From assembly GCA_015847255.1 (NCBI GenBank), contig JADLZK010001168.1:1-64000 (forward strand): DNA of 64,000 nt, in the 5' to 3' direction. This DNA is from Hyparrhenia diplandra (lineage: Eukaryota > Streptophyta > Magnoliopsida > Poales > Poaceae). The position numbers and the translations under genes were made by a program. The notes beneath the pieces were generated by a model, which did not search any database, had not been told where the DNA came from, and worked only from the letters and a program-made list of their open reading frames with translations. Position 1 is the first letter of the stretch, and the number at the start of each line of letters is the position of its first letter. Shown here in pieces: positions 13,590 to 26,528 of the stretch.

Positions 13590-15476
13590 TCATAGCCGCA
13601 CATCGCCGATGGTCTCCCTCTCGAACTGATGCACAGCATCGGTGACGCGCTTCATACTGTCATCGTAGTACCAGGGCGTCTTCTCGGACCATGTCAGGCC
13701 GCCCTTTGGCGGAATGGAGACGAACTCACGGCACACCTCGCCGAGAACGTTGATGGTGTTGTGGTAGTGGTAGTACCGGATGAGGTGCTCCGTCTTGTGC
13801 GTCGTGTTGCCGATGACATTCTCGGACATGTGAACACCCGTGGCGTATGCGTTCTTGGCCTGAATCGCGTACTTCCTGTCTCTCCTCACCCCGGTGATTG
13901 AGTTCCGGAAAACCAGCTTCTCAAATCCCCATTGGCTGCACAAGTTTGAGGTGAAGAAGAATCAGTTGTGTCGCTTGTTTGGGCAATATATAAAACGGCC
14001 TCATGAAACTAAAGACTGCATGATGGACAATGTAAGCAGCAAGCCAACAATTGCCAATCGAAATGTGACTAGATTACTGAATTGGAGGCACATAATCATG
14101 TAACTTGACTTGTTTATTCTCTGGATAACTGAAAACATAAACTAGACAGGGAAAATGAAGCTGCATTGCATAAATCCGCTTCTATATTGCTTCTATGGGA
14201 GTGGCATTGCAAGAAGCCAGCAACTTTATTAGGAGCAAACTAACCACCACTGCAAGAAGCTACATTGCAATTCCATAGTTCGTCAATTCAAATTCAGATC
14301 GATTTGGGGGAAATAATTAAAAGCCACTTACTTGGAATAGTCGGCCTCCGGATTATCGACGCACAGCTTGCTCGACATTGGGTTCTGTTCGATGGTGAAC
14401 TGCGTGTACGGTTCGAGCTCGGCGAGCACATCCTGGAGCGCGCGGCCGTCGGGCAGGAAGATGTACTCGTCGACGTCGAAGAAGAAGGTCCACTTGGCGG
14501 CGTGGCGGTACCGGTGCAGGCAGTCATTGACGACGAGGAACTGGTTGTAGTACCATCCGTCGTACTCGGCCTGCGCGCGCACGTCCTGCAGCGTGGCGCG
14601 TCCGGCGCGCACCCAGGGCTGGAGCGCGGCGCGCACGGCGGGGGTGACGCCGCCGGCGTCGTGGAACACGAAGTGGGAGCGGGCGCCGAAGAAGCGCGCG
14701 TGGTACGCCATCCACTCCCGCACACGCGTCGCGCTGAGGTTGCCGTACAGCGAGGAGCCGCAGTAGAGGTAGTCGTACCTGTGCTGCCGGAACGCGGCCT
14801 CGTCGTAGGTGCCCGGGCGCTCCTCCAGCGCGACGATCCGCTCGTGGCGGGAGGACGGGGACCGCGACGGCCCGTAGTGCGCGTAGAGGATGAGCCTCCC
14901 GCCGGCGTTGTCGGCGTTGGGGACGCGCGGGAACGTGCAGTTGACGACGACCACGGTGTAGACGCGGCCGTAGCCCCAGTCCGGGAGCATGTGGTACGTC
15001 TTGGCCGCGCGCATCGGCGGCGAGGAGGAGTTGGGCTCCCACTCGCAGCGGAACCAGGGCTTGCCGTAGACGTGCGTGGGCTTGGACGCGAGCCCGACGA
15101 CCGCGAAGGTGTAGGGTCCCCCGCGGTACGCGCCCATCTGCACGAACAGCGCCGCCGCGCTGCCCACGGCGCGGAACTCCCGCGGCGAGGAGGAGGAGGA
15201 GGAGGAGGAAGCGGTGGTGTTGGTGGAGGCGGCGGAAGAGGAGGCCTTGTTGGCGTGGACGGCGAGTGCGTGGGGGAGCGCGGTGGGTTGTGGGCACGCG
15301 GCGGAGAATGGGGAAGCGAGGATGGAGTGGTACGGGCGGAGCTGCCAGGCGGCGGCGAGGAGCGTGAGCACGGTGAGCGCGGCGAGGAATGGCTTGAGGT
15401 CGAAGCAGAGCAGCGCGGGCGCCGAACCCGGCGCAATGCCGGCGGCGGCGGCGGCGGCAGCAGCGTCCTTCCGCAT
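13590..15476 (-). CDS. GT92/DUF23 galactan beta-1,4-galactosyltransferase
   Basis: This is a Golgi type II membrane glycosyltransferase of family GT92 (formerly DUF23). Plant members (GALS1-3) extend beta-1,4-galactan side chains of pectic rhamnogalacturonan I using UDP-galactose. Two exons are read on the minus strand: 14332-15476 and 13590-13935, joined at a clean AA|GTAAGT donor and a TTGTGCAG acceptor that rebuild one Asn codon. The product is 496 aa, close to the size of characterised plant GALS proteins. A short Ala-rich cytoplasmic tail precedes one hydrophobic segment (around residues 28-45, KPFLAALTVLTLLAAAW), then a Ser/Thr-rich stem with a polyserine run coded by a GAG-rich triplet tract. 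The catalytic domain shows the FFFDVDEYIF block, a DxD-type metal and sugar-nucleotide site, preceded by EYDGWYYNQFLVVNDC. The frame is intact throughout. The GC content of exon 1 is very high, as in many grass first exons. The exact acceptor is not proven by sequence alone. Confidence 0.9.
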
Positions 15477-16165
15477 CGCCGTGTGCGCGCTGCCACCGCG
15501 CGGTCAGCTGGACCTGGGACTGGGAGTGGAACTGAGAGCAGCGGACGGAGCTGTGGGAGCCGGCTGTGTGAGGTGCGGTGGGGATTACACGAGGTTTTCC
15601 ATTGGTGGGTGGCGGATTAATTAGCCGCGGCTTTTGGCTTTTCTCGCCCAAAAGTTTGGCCAACAACGCCCGTTGATTGATTGATGGCCGTCTCGGAATC
15701 GGCGCACGGCGTCGCGTCTCGAGTCGGGTGCTCCGGTGACCCTTTGGTCCGCGGAATGTTTTCTCCACGTTCTCTTTACCCAATGGAAGCTGCTGGAAGT
15801 CATACGGTGCCGTTTGATTGGATTCGTGTAATCAGAATAAAAAGGAATGGTAATATTTTTTATTAGATTCTAGGATTCTAAAAATCTACTATGAATTAAA
15901 ATTTCTTTAAAATCTAGACTATTTAGATGAGATATTGGGATTTCGAAATTTTTTCTATATAGATTTTCATAACCCAAATGATCTTTTTTTAAAACATTCA
16001 CTGGCGGGGAAATTCCCCACCTGAATAACTCAAATGATTCAAAATGAGGCCTACCTCTATTCACAAAATAATTCGCTTCTAGATGCATTCTTGGCTAATG
16101 TGTATAAAATAACTTTATGTGGATAAAAGTTTGACCAAACTCGTCATAATTTTAATGTTAGAGAA
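15477..16165. other. Upstream region of the GALS gene
   Basis: GC-rich DNA directly upstream of the minus-strand ATG at 15476 probably carries the 5' UTR and promoter, and turns AT-rich after about 15830. No TATA box at a convincing distance was picked out. No other gene is supported. Confidence 0.35.
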
Positions 16166-16305
16166 GGTACTACTTTTCAGTTTCAAATTGTAAGTCTTTT
16201 TTTTTTTTTTACATTTGTTTAGCTATGTACTCCTTCTACATACATAGCAAGATGGATAAACAAAAAAAGTTAAAACGACTTACAATTTGAAAAACGGAGG
16301 GAGTA
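16166..16305. mobile_element. Stowaway-like MITE (degenerate left end)
   Basis: The right end reads ...GACTTACAATTTG then AAAACGGAGGGAGTA, the inverted complement of the CTCCCTCCGT terminus of grass Stowaway elements. The left end near 16170-16196 carries the matching CAAATTGTAAGTC but a diverged terminus. The ~140-bp length fits a non-autonomous Tc1/mariner MITE; a TA flank is present on the right. Confidence 0.7.
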
Positions 16306-16950
16306 TATGGATAAACATAATAATGATGATGATACCAAATAATTATAGTACAAAAATACATCTCTCATAATTTTAATGATAGTTACTTGATATTATAAAC
16401 CTAGTGTTTCCTACTAACTTTGTCAAATTCAAGCTACTTTAACGTGATATTATGCTACAATTGTATATTATTTTGTAAACCGAAGGAGCAACATAACTAA
16501 GCACTGCTTGGATCGATAGATCTACTAACTTTGTCTCAAAACAACGCGCGCTTTTATAGGTGTGTTAAATCACTCGTACATATATTCCAAGCATTTAGGT
16601 TCGACGATGACCGAGAACGTGCCACATGCATAGCTGAAATATGCGGAGGTGGCCGAGGAGTACGGAACATCGTCGGTTTCCCGAAAGCCTTCACTAACTT
16701 TCTGTTCTTAGGTTCGTTCCCAAAAGCCCCGACGTATAACCCCTACTTTTCAACACCTTTTATAATTGATTGCGCATCAAGTTTCAAGGAGAAAAAATTA
16801 CACCATCCGGTGTACTTTTGATTAGAAATAAAACTTATTTTAATTAAAATATGGAATGGTTTATGGTACAACTAATTATTTCATGAACTAGAATCTTGGG
16901 CAGATTATTGTCCCTTTCCCCACTGGGCTGCCATCCTTGCTCCATGACCT
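16306..16950. other. AT-rich intergenic DNA
   Basis: Nothing recognisable as a gene. Low-complexity AT-rich sequence with short open frames only. Confidence 0.4.
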
Positions 16951-17013
16951 CATCCCCCTCCCCCCCCCGCCCGGCGACCCCTCTCCCGCCGCCGCCCCGC
17001 GACCCCCTCCCCC

Positions 17014-17165
17014 CATGGGGAATGTGGTGCTCAAGCTCAGCGCCGGTAGCTTGACCGCCCGCAACGGTGGGCTCCTACCTCGCTGGCATCGCCACTGGTG
17101 GTGTTCTCATGTGGCTCGCCTTTAAGGCCAAAAACAAGAGCAGGTTCGTCAAGCTCCTGACCGGG
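17014..17165 (+). pseudogene. Short frameshifted gene fragment (small membrane-protein-like)
   Basis: A start-like ATGGGGAATGTGGTGCTCAA opens a reading frame coding MGNVVLKLSAGSLTAR. After a one-base shift the downstream frame codes a hydrophobic, glycine-rich stretch (YLAGIATGGVLMWLAFKAKN). Together these look like the N-terminus of a small protein with one membrane segment. No family could be named. The upstream 16940-17010 stretch is a C-rich proline-coding tract. Probably a retroposed or decayed fragment. Confidence 0.35.
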
Positions 17166-17998
17166 GGGGTTTGGTCCTCGACACATCAACAAAAAATGTT
17201 ACAGAGGTTGATATGATGAGTCAAAAAAAATATACAAAGGTCAATACTGAGTCATAGAAACACATGGATAATATAGACAATTAAAGTTATGATATATTTA
17301 TATCTAAATAATTATGCACTTTGCAATGAAAGGAGAAATAAGCCAAGGTGCATTTTAATTTAATGCAAGTTTAATAGGGCATTGTTATTTATTGTCAGCA
17401 TTAACTTATATTATGGAGGTGATAGTCATCGCAGAATAAATAAACATTAAACATTTTTTTGGGTGGGGTGGGGGGCATATGCCCCCTGGTTCCACCAGTG
17501 TTTTGCATATGGATAATGTACTTTTACCCAAAGATGATGAACACTATACACTATTGCTAAAATGCATTTAGCATCACAGTGGACCTTAAGGTTATATATA
17601 ACCCAAGAATGGAAGAGCCAGCCAGATTGATAGCGCCCCAACCTTAGCTCGGTAGTGTGAGGATTTGCTGGCAGATGACGAACACTGTGCATTATTCTTG
17701 GTATAGCGCTTGGTAGTGTGAGTATTTGCTGGAAGATGATAAACCTATACACTAGAAGCCAAGAACGACAAACATTATCGTAGAGACACAAAACCGTGGT
17801 AGAGTCACTTTGCTTGTAAACCCAGAGGGAAGCCGCTCCGTGTATCGCCGAGGACGCCAAAGCCAATTGCTCTGCTTTCGGCTCCACGATGCCGCTGATA
17901 TGACGCCAAAGGCACTATATCTAGCGCGGCCGCGAACTGGGCAACGGACACCACTGTGTCCACCAGCTTAGCTCAGAGGCCACAACAGCTTGCATTGA

Positions 17999-18246
17999 GG
18001 GAGTGTTCACTTTCTGAAAAGTCATCCCAAAAAGTGCTACAGTGTTTATCACATCGAATCTCTTGTCGCATGTATAGGACATTAAATATAGACAAACAAA
18101 AAAAAACAAATTATATAGTTTAGCTGAAAAGTACGAGACGAATCTTTTGAACCTAGTTAGTTCATAATAAGATAATAATTATTAAATACAAACGAAAAGT
18201 GTTACGGTAGCGAAACCTAAAATATTTCACCCACTAAACAGCCCCT
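17999..18246. mobile_element. Grass MITE of the CTAAACAGGCCC type
   Basis: The interior has the phrases seen in a very common grass non-autonomous DNA transposon: ACATTAAATATAGACAAA, GTACGAGACGAATCTTTTGA, TAATAATTATTAAATACAAA and a right end CCACTAAACAGCCCCT. The left end is diverged (GAGTGTTCACTTTCTG). About 250 bp, no coding capacity. Superfamily is not assigned here. Confidence 0.6.
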
Positions 18247-18249
18247 GAG

Positions 18250-20993
18250 TGAGGCAAGCCGGGGAGGGGCGTCCCAACTCGTACGCCACGCTGGTCTGTC
18301 GGTCAGGACTCAGGATCGAAGGTGCCCTGCGCTGCGCATCCCGAATCGGGCCACGCGTGGCGTGCTGACTAACCGGTGCCGGGCCAAACGTGGAAACCAG
18401 CCGTGCCGTGCGTGCGTCGTGCCGGGCGCCGAACGAGTGCGTGCCGACGGGGTGTAGTGACTCCATCGCGTGGTTGCGTGCGTCGCCCCATACGGCCGGC
18501 CGTGTGCTCCGATTGGTTTGTCACGTCTGTTGCTGCCGGCGGCTAGACGCCGCCGGTCTTACCGGCAACAGGCAAATCGTACGCTCCCCGGCCGGCCTTT
18601 TGGTGTAAAACTCTCATCACCGTGGCGTGGCTGGCAACAATAGCATTGACCAAAACCCCAAAGATTGCCGAAGGCACATGCATGGTCACTTTTGCTGAGT
18701 TGCTTTTGCTACGCTTTGGTCGTTTTTTTGGTCCATGCATTAGTGAAATAAAAAGTGTGCCTTTAATTTATCGGCGAAAAAGAGTACGTGCATGGGTTGG
18801 TCCTCTTTGATTTTGACGACAACGTGCTATATATGCTACGGATGTGTGCTTAACTCTCCATTGATACTTTTTTCTAACACATACTAGTTCCCTCTTTAGT
18901 CTTTACCATCCATCCCCTCCGCCTCTTGCAATTGCTCAATACTACAATGCCCCGTACGTTGTGCTTTGGCGCCATGACCATGCACGATCTACTTTCGCAA
19001 AGCTAAGTTTGATCCGAGGATAGATTGCACACATATACTACTACTAATGATCTACGGTACTTACTAATGAAGGTGGTCGAGGTGGATGTGATTGGCCAAC
19101 AACTGTCATACAGTACCTAGCTTGGACAGTTGCAACAAATTCTAGTGCTGCCCCCACTATTTATAGCCGACATTTTTTTTTTGGGAAGGCTATTTATAGC
19201 TGAGATTGAGAAGGAGGTAATGGTGCACCCGTGGTACGAATACACATTTGCTCACAGCCGCGTCCTGCCTCAATCTTCCGATGAGACGCCTCATCTGCTT
19301 TGGCACCAACGAAAACTCTTGTAATCGCCCATCATAAGTCGCCACCACAGCTCCATCCAAGTACCCGCTCTAATCCAATCCGAGCTAAAGCAACATCTAT
19401 GAACGGCAACTCCCCTTTAATCCTATTCACAAAAAGCTAGTTTGACGACCTTCTTTTAATTTCTTGAAGGACGACAGGACTCCATCCATCCAAGCACCTA
19501 AAAAGACCCTAATCAAAGATGGTGGCAGTACTGAGATGTTCTCCTACATTGATTTTCATCTCATTAACGGCAACTAATGAACATTACGCGTGGTAGCTGT
19601 ATGTACCTCTACTGCTGCTTGATCGAGCGAGCAAGCCTACCAGAACGACGGCAAGTTATGAGGGATCGGGTCGAGTTTGTTTGTACTTGCACTATCTTTT
19701 AGTACAAGTCCACAAGGATTCAGTAACCGATCACAAACACTGTGACGTACCAGCTGCTCGTCTTGATTCATCACTGTGCTGTCGTCTGTGCAGAGGACGG
19801 AGAAACTTGTCGAGTGCAGCTTAAATTCGGATCTGCTAGCTTACTTTAACAGCACAGCACAGAGCACACACTGCACACGTATACTCCTCTCCAGTCTCGT
19901 ACCAGTGGCAAGGCCGGGAAAATCAAACAGTGTTTTGGTTCATGCACCCCTTTAGTACTTAGTACATGAATGCAGCAAGGGTGGTAATTGGTTAGGTGAT
20001 GAGTTTGTGTCAATGGCTGCAGGGAGGAATGGGTTCGATGGGTGACTGACGCTTCCAGCCAGCACAAATGGCTGCAGAGACCGGGTCGATAGATACAAAG
20101 CTCCTGCCCTCCAAGTCGCCTCCAAAAACAACATGGAGCCTGATAGTGGCCCTATGATGTTCATGTTCTTGCATCTTAACTTTTGCATACGAGTACATAT
20201 TTGTACGCACTATGGGTGGGGCAAATTTCAGAATTTTTAAAACAGCCCCTTTTTTCAATTAGTTTACACATTTCCACCTAGTATGTGGTTTCTATATTTT
20301 CCCAGTTTGTCAGTGATGGAGAGCCGCGCCATTGAGCATAACTGGCCTTAGCAATATACCATGAGAATTCAGAGTACCAGTCCTTCCTGTTCCTGGAACA
20401 CAAATCCTGATTTCCATTGTCTGCTCAAATTAGTGAGCAGTCTCTGACTTTTTTTTTCCCATTAACACACGACAGGTGCCAACTGCCAAGTATAGTCGAC
20501 TAACACAATATGCAAACTGGCAAGAGAAGACCATAACAGCAACATAAATAAACTAGAGACGGCCAAGCTGAAACTTACAAAGCGAGGAGCATTTTTTGCA
20601 TTTACCTGAAACTCTTGACCTCATGTACTCTGGGATTGCTGCCAAGTACCCCCATATTTCGACTGAAGAAGCACGGTCACATTCAAAGTTTGAAACGGTG
20701 CAAGGAAAAAAGCACAGCTCTCTCAACGGATGTACACGGTGAAATGGACCAAGTATCAGTCTATTGTGCCTGTGTCAATATCTACAACAGTAGCACTATC
20801 CCTTTTTCTATTTTCCTCCTGTTCATAAACACATATTTTCCTAAAACATTACTTCACTAAAACCTATGCTAATCAGTGATCACCAAAGAATATAGAAAAG
20901 TTTGAATAACTAATGAAAGAATAGAACCCTCTCTCACTACTCTAGCACCGCGAAAATTGAAAATCTATTTCCTATACTGTATCTTCTCCTACC
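18250..20993. other. Intergenic DNA between GALS and the CESA-like locus
   Basis: No gene was supported on either strand. A GC-rich patch at 18250-18610 has open frames in several frames but no motif. The last few hundred bases before 20994 probably hold the 3' UTR of the CESA-like locus. Confidence 0.45.
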
Positions 20994-23900
20994 TCATTCA
21001 CATTCCAAACCACAGACCTCTAGAACAGGGCCATCAAACTTGGTGGCGAACGGACTTACACGGACCCACAAAAGAGAGAATATGGAAGCTAGTAGCACTG
21101 ACAATACAACAACAATGGTTGGCACCCTGTTGTGCCTGCCAATCACGCCCTTGAGGAACGGGTGGAGATGGAGGATAACCCAGAACGAGAAGAACAGCTT
21201 GCCAAGCAGTGGGCCCCAGGCTTCGTATCCATCCGTTATTGCCTTGGAAACACCGGCCAAGACTCCGACAACATTCAGCAAGAGCAGTGTCATCGGAGGG
21301 ACCAATAGCCAGGTCCACTTGAACTCATACAGCTCTGAGAACTCATCCGTGTCACCGCCTCCCTTCAGAGTCACCCTGAACTTAGTATTCACACCACAAA
21401 GAACCTTAAGAAGCCCTTGGCACAGCGCAAAGAGGTGTGAGGAGACACCGCCAATAACCCAAAACTGCTCATTTCTCCACCAATCATCGATCCTGACTCC
21501 TCCCCACTGCATCTCAAGGATGCTGGTAGCTGCTATGGAGACAAATAGAGCTATGAACAATATGCTCGAATAGATATTCATCTGTAAAAAGGAAAGAAGA
21601 AATAGATATCATCATCTATAATCTATAAATAAAACCCTAAAAGCAGAGTAGAATAGGGCGATATTATTGTTTCGTGCCGTACCTCAGGCACCACAAATTT
21701 CCCTGATAATAGGCAAAATGCTGGCAAGGCACAGTAAATTAGCAGCGGAATTGATGTCCATGGATAGATGACAGAGTTGATATATGACAATCTCTCCAAT
21801 GGTTTCAGACCACATCGATACCCATACCATATTGGACAGTGCTTGCTAAGAAAGATCTCCATAGAGCCAAGTGCCCATCTTAAAACTTGATGGAGCCGAT
21901 CAGTGAGATTGATAGGAGCAGATCCCTTGAATGCTGGTCTCTTGGGCATGCAGTAAACAGATCGCCAACCATGGCAGTGCATCTTGAAGCCCGTAAGGAT
22001 ATCCTCAGTGACAGATCCATAAATCCATCCAACCTAGATATTTACATTGAGTTAGCTAAAAGGATTCTTGGATGCTAGGTTGCAATTTTTGTTTTATTTC
22101 AAGGGCAGAAACACAATTTCAAGAGTATGATCTGGAAACTACATTGAAAAAGGAAAAACAAAGATAGGATGGGGCAAAGTTACCTCTTTCCCCCATTGTG
22201 TCTTATTCTCGTACCCGCAACTTAGCACATGGATGCAATCCTCAAGGCTTTTGAGCATGTCAAAGCGATACCCTTCACCATTATCTTGCAATGTCGAAGC
22301 CAAAAATGCATCTGACTGCCCAAATCTCTTCTCAAACTTTTCTTGAGGCACAGGGGGTGCAGTTTCTCTTCCTATTTGTTTTGACATATGTGGATCCGGC
22401 TCCATAAGTACTTTGGAGAACATAAAAAGAAGAATAAGAGCAACAGAAACAAACTCACCAGCCACTTCGAGAGCATGCACTTTCTTGGACGCATCCCTGC
22501 ATTTCACTTTCTTTTGGTTTTCTTGCTTTTTCTTACCTTTGGAACATTTTCTTTTCGATCCACAACACAAGCAACATGACTTCGGCCAGCAGTTACATGT
22601 CTTGCTAGGAGGTTTTGTTGCAGTTGGAGCATCATATCCATACAAAGCATGCCTTCTGAAAACACAACCAGTCCCAACATATATTGGTCCTTGGATCCCA
22701 TCAAGGCCTTTCATGTTAATCTGTACAGGAAAGTAGATAATGCAGATGTTCAGAATACTATCTTGTCTTTTGGATAAGTTAGAATCAATTCATGCCATAC
22801 ATATACATACATCAAAACATACAACATTGTGGTTTGAATATCTGTCATGTTGATCAATGCCATCAAATCTCTGCGGAAATTGAACATAGCAAATCTTCTC
22901 TCCCAATACTGGGTCCATCAGAAAACACATTGCCTCCCGTAGTGCTTTGCTATTGTTCATATAGTGGTCACAATCCACATTCAGGACAAAAGGTGCGTTG
23001 GAGAGAATTGCTGAAGTTCGCAGCTAAAAAAAATATAGATGGTTACTTGTAGGAAGTGACTGATGAAACAGCTTCATATGAGTGGTCTTGCTTAAAGAAA
23101 AGACATGGATAGATTACCAATGCATTCAAGGCACCAGCCTTTTTATGATCATCATATCCAGGCCTTTTCTCTCGTGAAACATAGACCAACCAAGGCAGCT
23201 TATTTCCAGCATCATCCATGACACAATCATGGCCAGTGATGACCTGGTGAAATCACAACATATGTAAGAAGACCAATTCAAAATTACAAAACAAAACAGC
23301 ATGGATCACATTTTGCATATTACTTTTTCTATGGAAATTCAGGGCTCAACAAAGTTTGACAAATAAAAAGCATAACAAAGTGCATCAAGCAATAAAAAAA
23401 GTAAGCACAGTATTAAAAAACTGGCTTTTCGAGACAAGTAAAGCACCCAACCTGGACCATCCCGGCATGGTCTCGAACATTATTTCCATGCCATGGACCT
23501 CCTTCTGGTAGGGACCATCCTCCCTCAGGAACTTTGTGTGAATTAGCAACTACTGCATTTATACGGACCTTAAATTCTTCATATTCTCTCTGTAATGAAG
23601 GTTAAAAATAGTCTAATTAGCTGCAAACACACATCAACAAGTATAGTGTGTATAAAACCAAGCTGGGGTCAGAATGCAAAAGCAATCCGTAAACAGGCAC
23701 TTAGGCATACAAGCATTCTTGTAAAGATATTAACAGAGAATTTAAAAGTAAAATTGCATCATTTAATGCTCTTACTCTTGCAAATCTCATTTCCCCTCAT
23801 TACTAACGTACGGCCTTACCGATCTTTGTGGATGAGGTTAAGTTCGATTTCGGTTTGGCAAAGGTCTAGTGAGTCATCAACAAACAAAAAGCCTATTAAA

Positions 23901-26528
23901 CGAGTCCAAATAGTCTACTTCCCTAGTCTTTCATATAAACTAACCTTCATTGCACGTCGTTCTCGAACAAACTCGGGGTGAACCTTTTCTCTTAGATAGT
24001 CAATTTTCTGAGCAAAATACCATTCAGGAGCCCGAGGCTCGATTTTGTGCTTCTTACAGAAGGGCACCCATTTTCGTGCAAATAGACATGTTTTACGTAA
24101 GTGCTTCAAAAGTAAGCATTGCAGCACCATCATCCGACACATAGCAGCAAACTTTGTCAACAGGATAATCCACGGCCCGGTATGGACAAAAAAGCTGTGT
24201 TTGCAGTAATTAAAGGAGGTTCCTTCATTGGATCAACTGTACTGACAAATACGTCGATTCGAGCCAGTTCTGGTGGTTTTCCTTCCTTCTCATACCTAAA
24301 GGGGGCAAACTTTCACAAATTATACAAAAATGGGGTCCTATGCCCATATTTAGTTTAGGTAGATAGTTTACCTTAATGATAATCGATCCAAGTATGTTTC
24401 TCTCTGTATTGGGTGCCACTTGGGAAACTGGTCTAAAATCCATGAAAAGGCGAACCAAATTTCACAAATAACTGAAGTCAACCACAACCAGTGAGCATCA
24501 TGTACAGGATTCAGAATCCGATAGTGGAAAAATAAGGCAAGAATGGCTAGCCGCAAACTGATTACAATCCTGTAAGGGTTTATTTTGCTAGATGGAATAG
24601 GTAACTTCCTTGATAGTTCTTTGCTTGCTTTCAAGCAAGCACCTAGAGTGTATTAGACACTTGTCAATGAGAAAGCAAGTGCTTGCCTTATACAAACCAA
24701 AAGATGCAGGATAGAAGAAAACATTTCAAAAGACAACATTTCTATTGATTCTAGAAGGTCTGGCAAAAGGCACCAAAATGATTCTTAATTATAAAATTTC
24801 CTCTAGGTAAAAGCATGATGACTACCAATAGTTGTTTTTCACGAACATGCTTGATTGCATATGTTTCATTAAGAGGGCAACTACCAACAGTGACAAGATA
24901 TAACTATGCTTACTTCAGTTAGGCAAATTATGCCCTTACAATGCCCAAAGCAGAGAATTTATTGAGAAAACTAGCACAACATTTTTTGCACAATCAATTG
25001 CACAAGGCATTCTTTTGCATTTGCTGATACTACTCATACAATATAATGCGCTCACCTGGGAATATCACGATCACTGTCAAACTCATTTAAATCAGATCCT
25101 TCACCATCGGATGAGACCTTTTGCATTTTATGCTGTTGTTTTCTTTTCCACTCAACTCTGTTCTTCCAGGCAACAGATCCATAGCCATACAATGCGAGGT
25201 CTCTATTGGGATTTATTGGTCTCGTTTGCACTAAAACAACGGCAAAACCAGCGGTAAGCTACCGATGCAAAGTAGCACAAGAAAAATAAAGACTATTTGA
25301 ATGGGAAACTTACAGGGATTGTATCGGATAATTTCTCCGGTGTTGGGGTGAACAACAAGAGCATGATGATTTGTTGGAGTTCCAACATCTTTGCAAAAAG
25401 CAAACATTTGACCTTATCACCAAAGCACTACTAGAATGAGTGGCGGATAGATTGGAATTTCAAAGTTCATTACCTCTTCATAGAAATGGACACTTGTTCC
25501 TTTGTTGGTGATCCGACACTATCAATATCCCATGAGTTGATGGAGCTTTCTGCCACAGAGACACGGTATGGATGTATATTTGATCTCCCAGCTATACTGG
25601 AAGCAAACTCACTCTCAATGTCATCAGAACCTTCTTCTTCCTCATCCCCATGGACTCGAGGACTACCTAACAGATGAAATACTCTTTAATCTCTCATTTT
25701 GTATACAACAAAGCTGGAAAACTTTGCCTCAAACAAAGCTGAAAAACTGGTACAAGCTCAAGGAGCAAAAGTCATACCTTTGTGGCGTTTGTACCGGGTC
25801 TTGCACCTAGGGCACACTTGTGTGCCCTCCTGACGCTCGTACTCATAACAAGTGCGGCAAACAGGGAAAGCGCAATCATGACATGCGACGAAATACTCAT
25901 TTTCTTCCTGGAGTATGTCAATGTCATCTCCGCATATCTGACAAATATAGTCTGGACAGCCCTGTGAAGATCCTTGCTGCAATGTGATGCCAACATAAAT
26001 AGAAGCAACAGTGAGAGCTCAAGGAAAGTTTGATAACAAAATGTGATTTGTTAGCCATTTGCTTTAATATCATTTTGTTACTTTGGCATGTTAGTGTGTA
26101 GGCTCTTGCTTCTCCATTTCTTGATGTCAAAAAAGAAAAAAATGCTTCTCCATTTCTTTCACCCTCTAACATTTCTTCTCCAACAATAGTACAAACAACT
26201 AAACCCTCCAAACTAAAAATAACACCAAAATTCACCGTCGAGGGAAAAAAAAACAGGAAATAGTATGCCAAATCTAACATCACCAAAGAAGATAAAAATA
26301 TCCACAGAGCGAATCGAAGCTTAGTTTATATTTTTCGTGTACATAAAAGTAATTCAAAATTCTTATCCTATATTGGCCCCAGCAATCCGCATATAGGCTG
26401 GAAAAAAGGGGAGGAACAGGTCGTCAGCTCGACGTCCGGCGGCTTACCTTGGAGAAGTCGTCGACGTTGAGGACGACGAACTCGCGCCGTGAGCCCGCGA
26501 CGAGGAAGCCGAGCCCTCCAGCGTCCAT
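20994..26528 (-). pseudogene. Cellulose synthase catalytic subunit (CESA)-like gene, probably disabled
   Basis: CESA proteins are plasma-membrane GT2 enzymes that polymerise UDP-glucose into beta-1,4-glucan within rosette complexes. Thirteen exons are recognisable on the minus strand: 26448-26528 (start MDAGGLGFLVAGSRREF), 25778-25976 (RING-type zinc finger with CQICGDD, CHDC, CPRCKTRYKRH), 25474-25666, ~25315-25389, 25056-25231, 24372-24623 (first two membrane helices), 23945-24295, 23452-23589, 23118-23243, 22811-23023 (NVDCDHY, the substrate-binding DxD-type motif), 22184-22720, 21683-22033 (TED and QVLRW motifs) and 20994-21581 (C-terminal membrane helices, ending LECE). Four differences break the frame: an AG-to-AA-like acceptor before exon 4 near 25390, one extra base near 25200 in exon 5, and two extra bases in exon 7 (near 24175 and 24090). 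The second half, with most catalytic motifs, is open. The C-terminus and N-terminus are unlike the common grass CESA paralogs, suggesting a divergent lineage. If the indels are assembly errors, this would be a functional CESA. Confidence 0.82.

Noticed and set aside
14265..15620. Long 451-aa plus-strand open frame
   Set aside because: It is antisense to the GC-rich first exon of the GALS-type gene. Its protein is low-complexity (Gly/Arg/Val-rich) with no motif, while the minus-strand frame carries the GT92 domain.
14524..15783. 419-aa minus-strand open frame in another phase
   Set aside because: Out of frame with the GT92 protein; Arg/Pro-rich composition typical of a GC-rich shadow frame.
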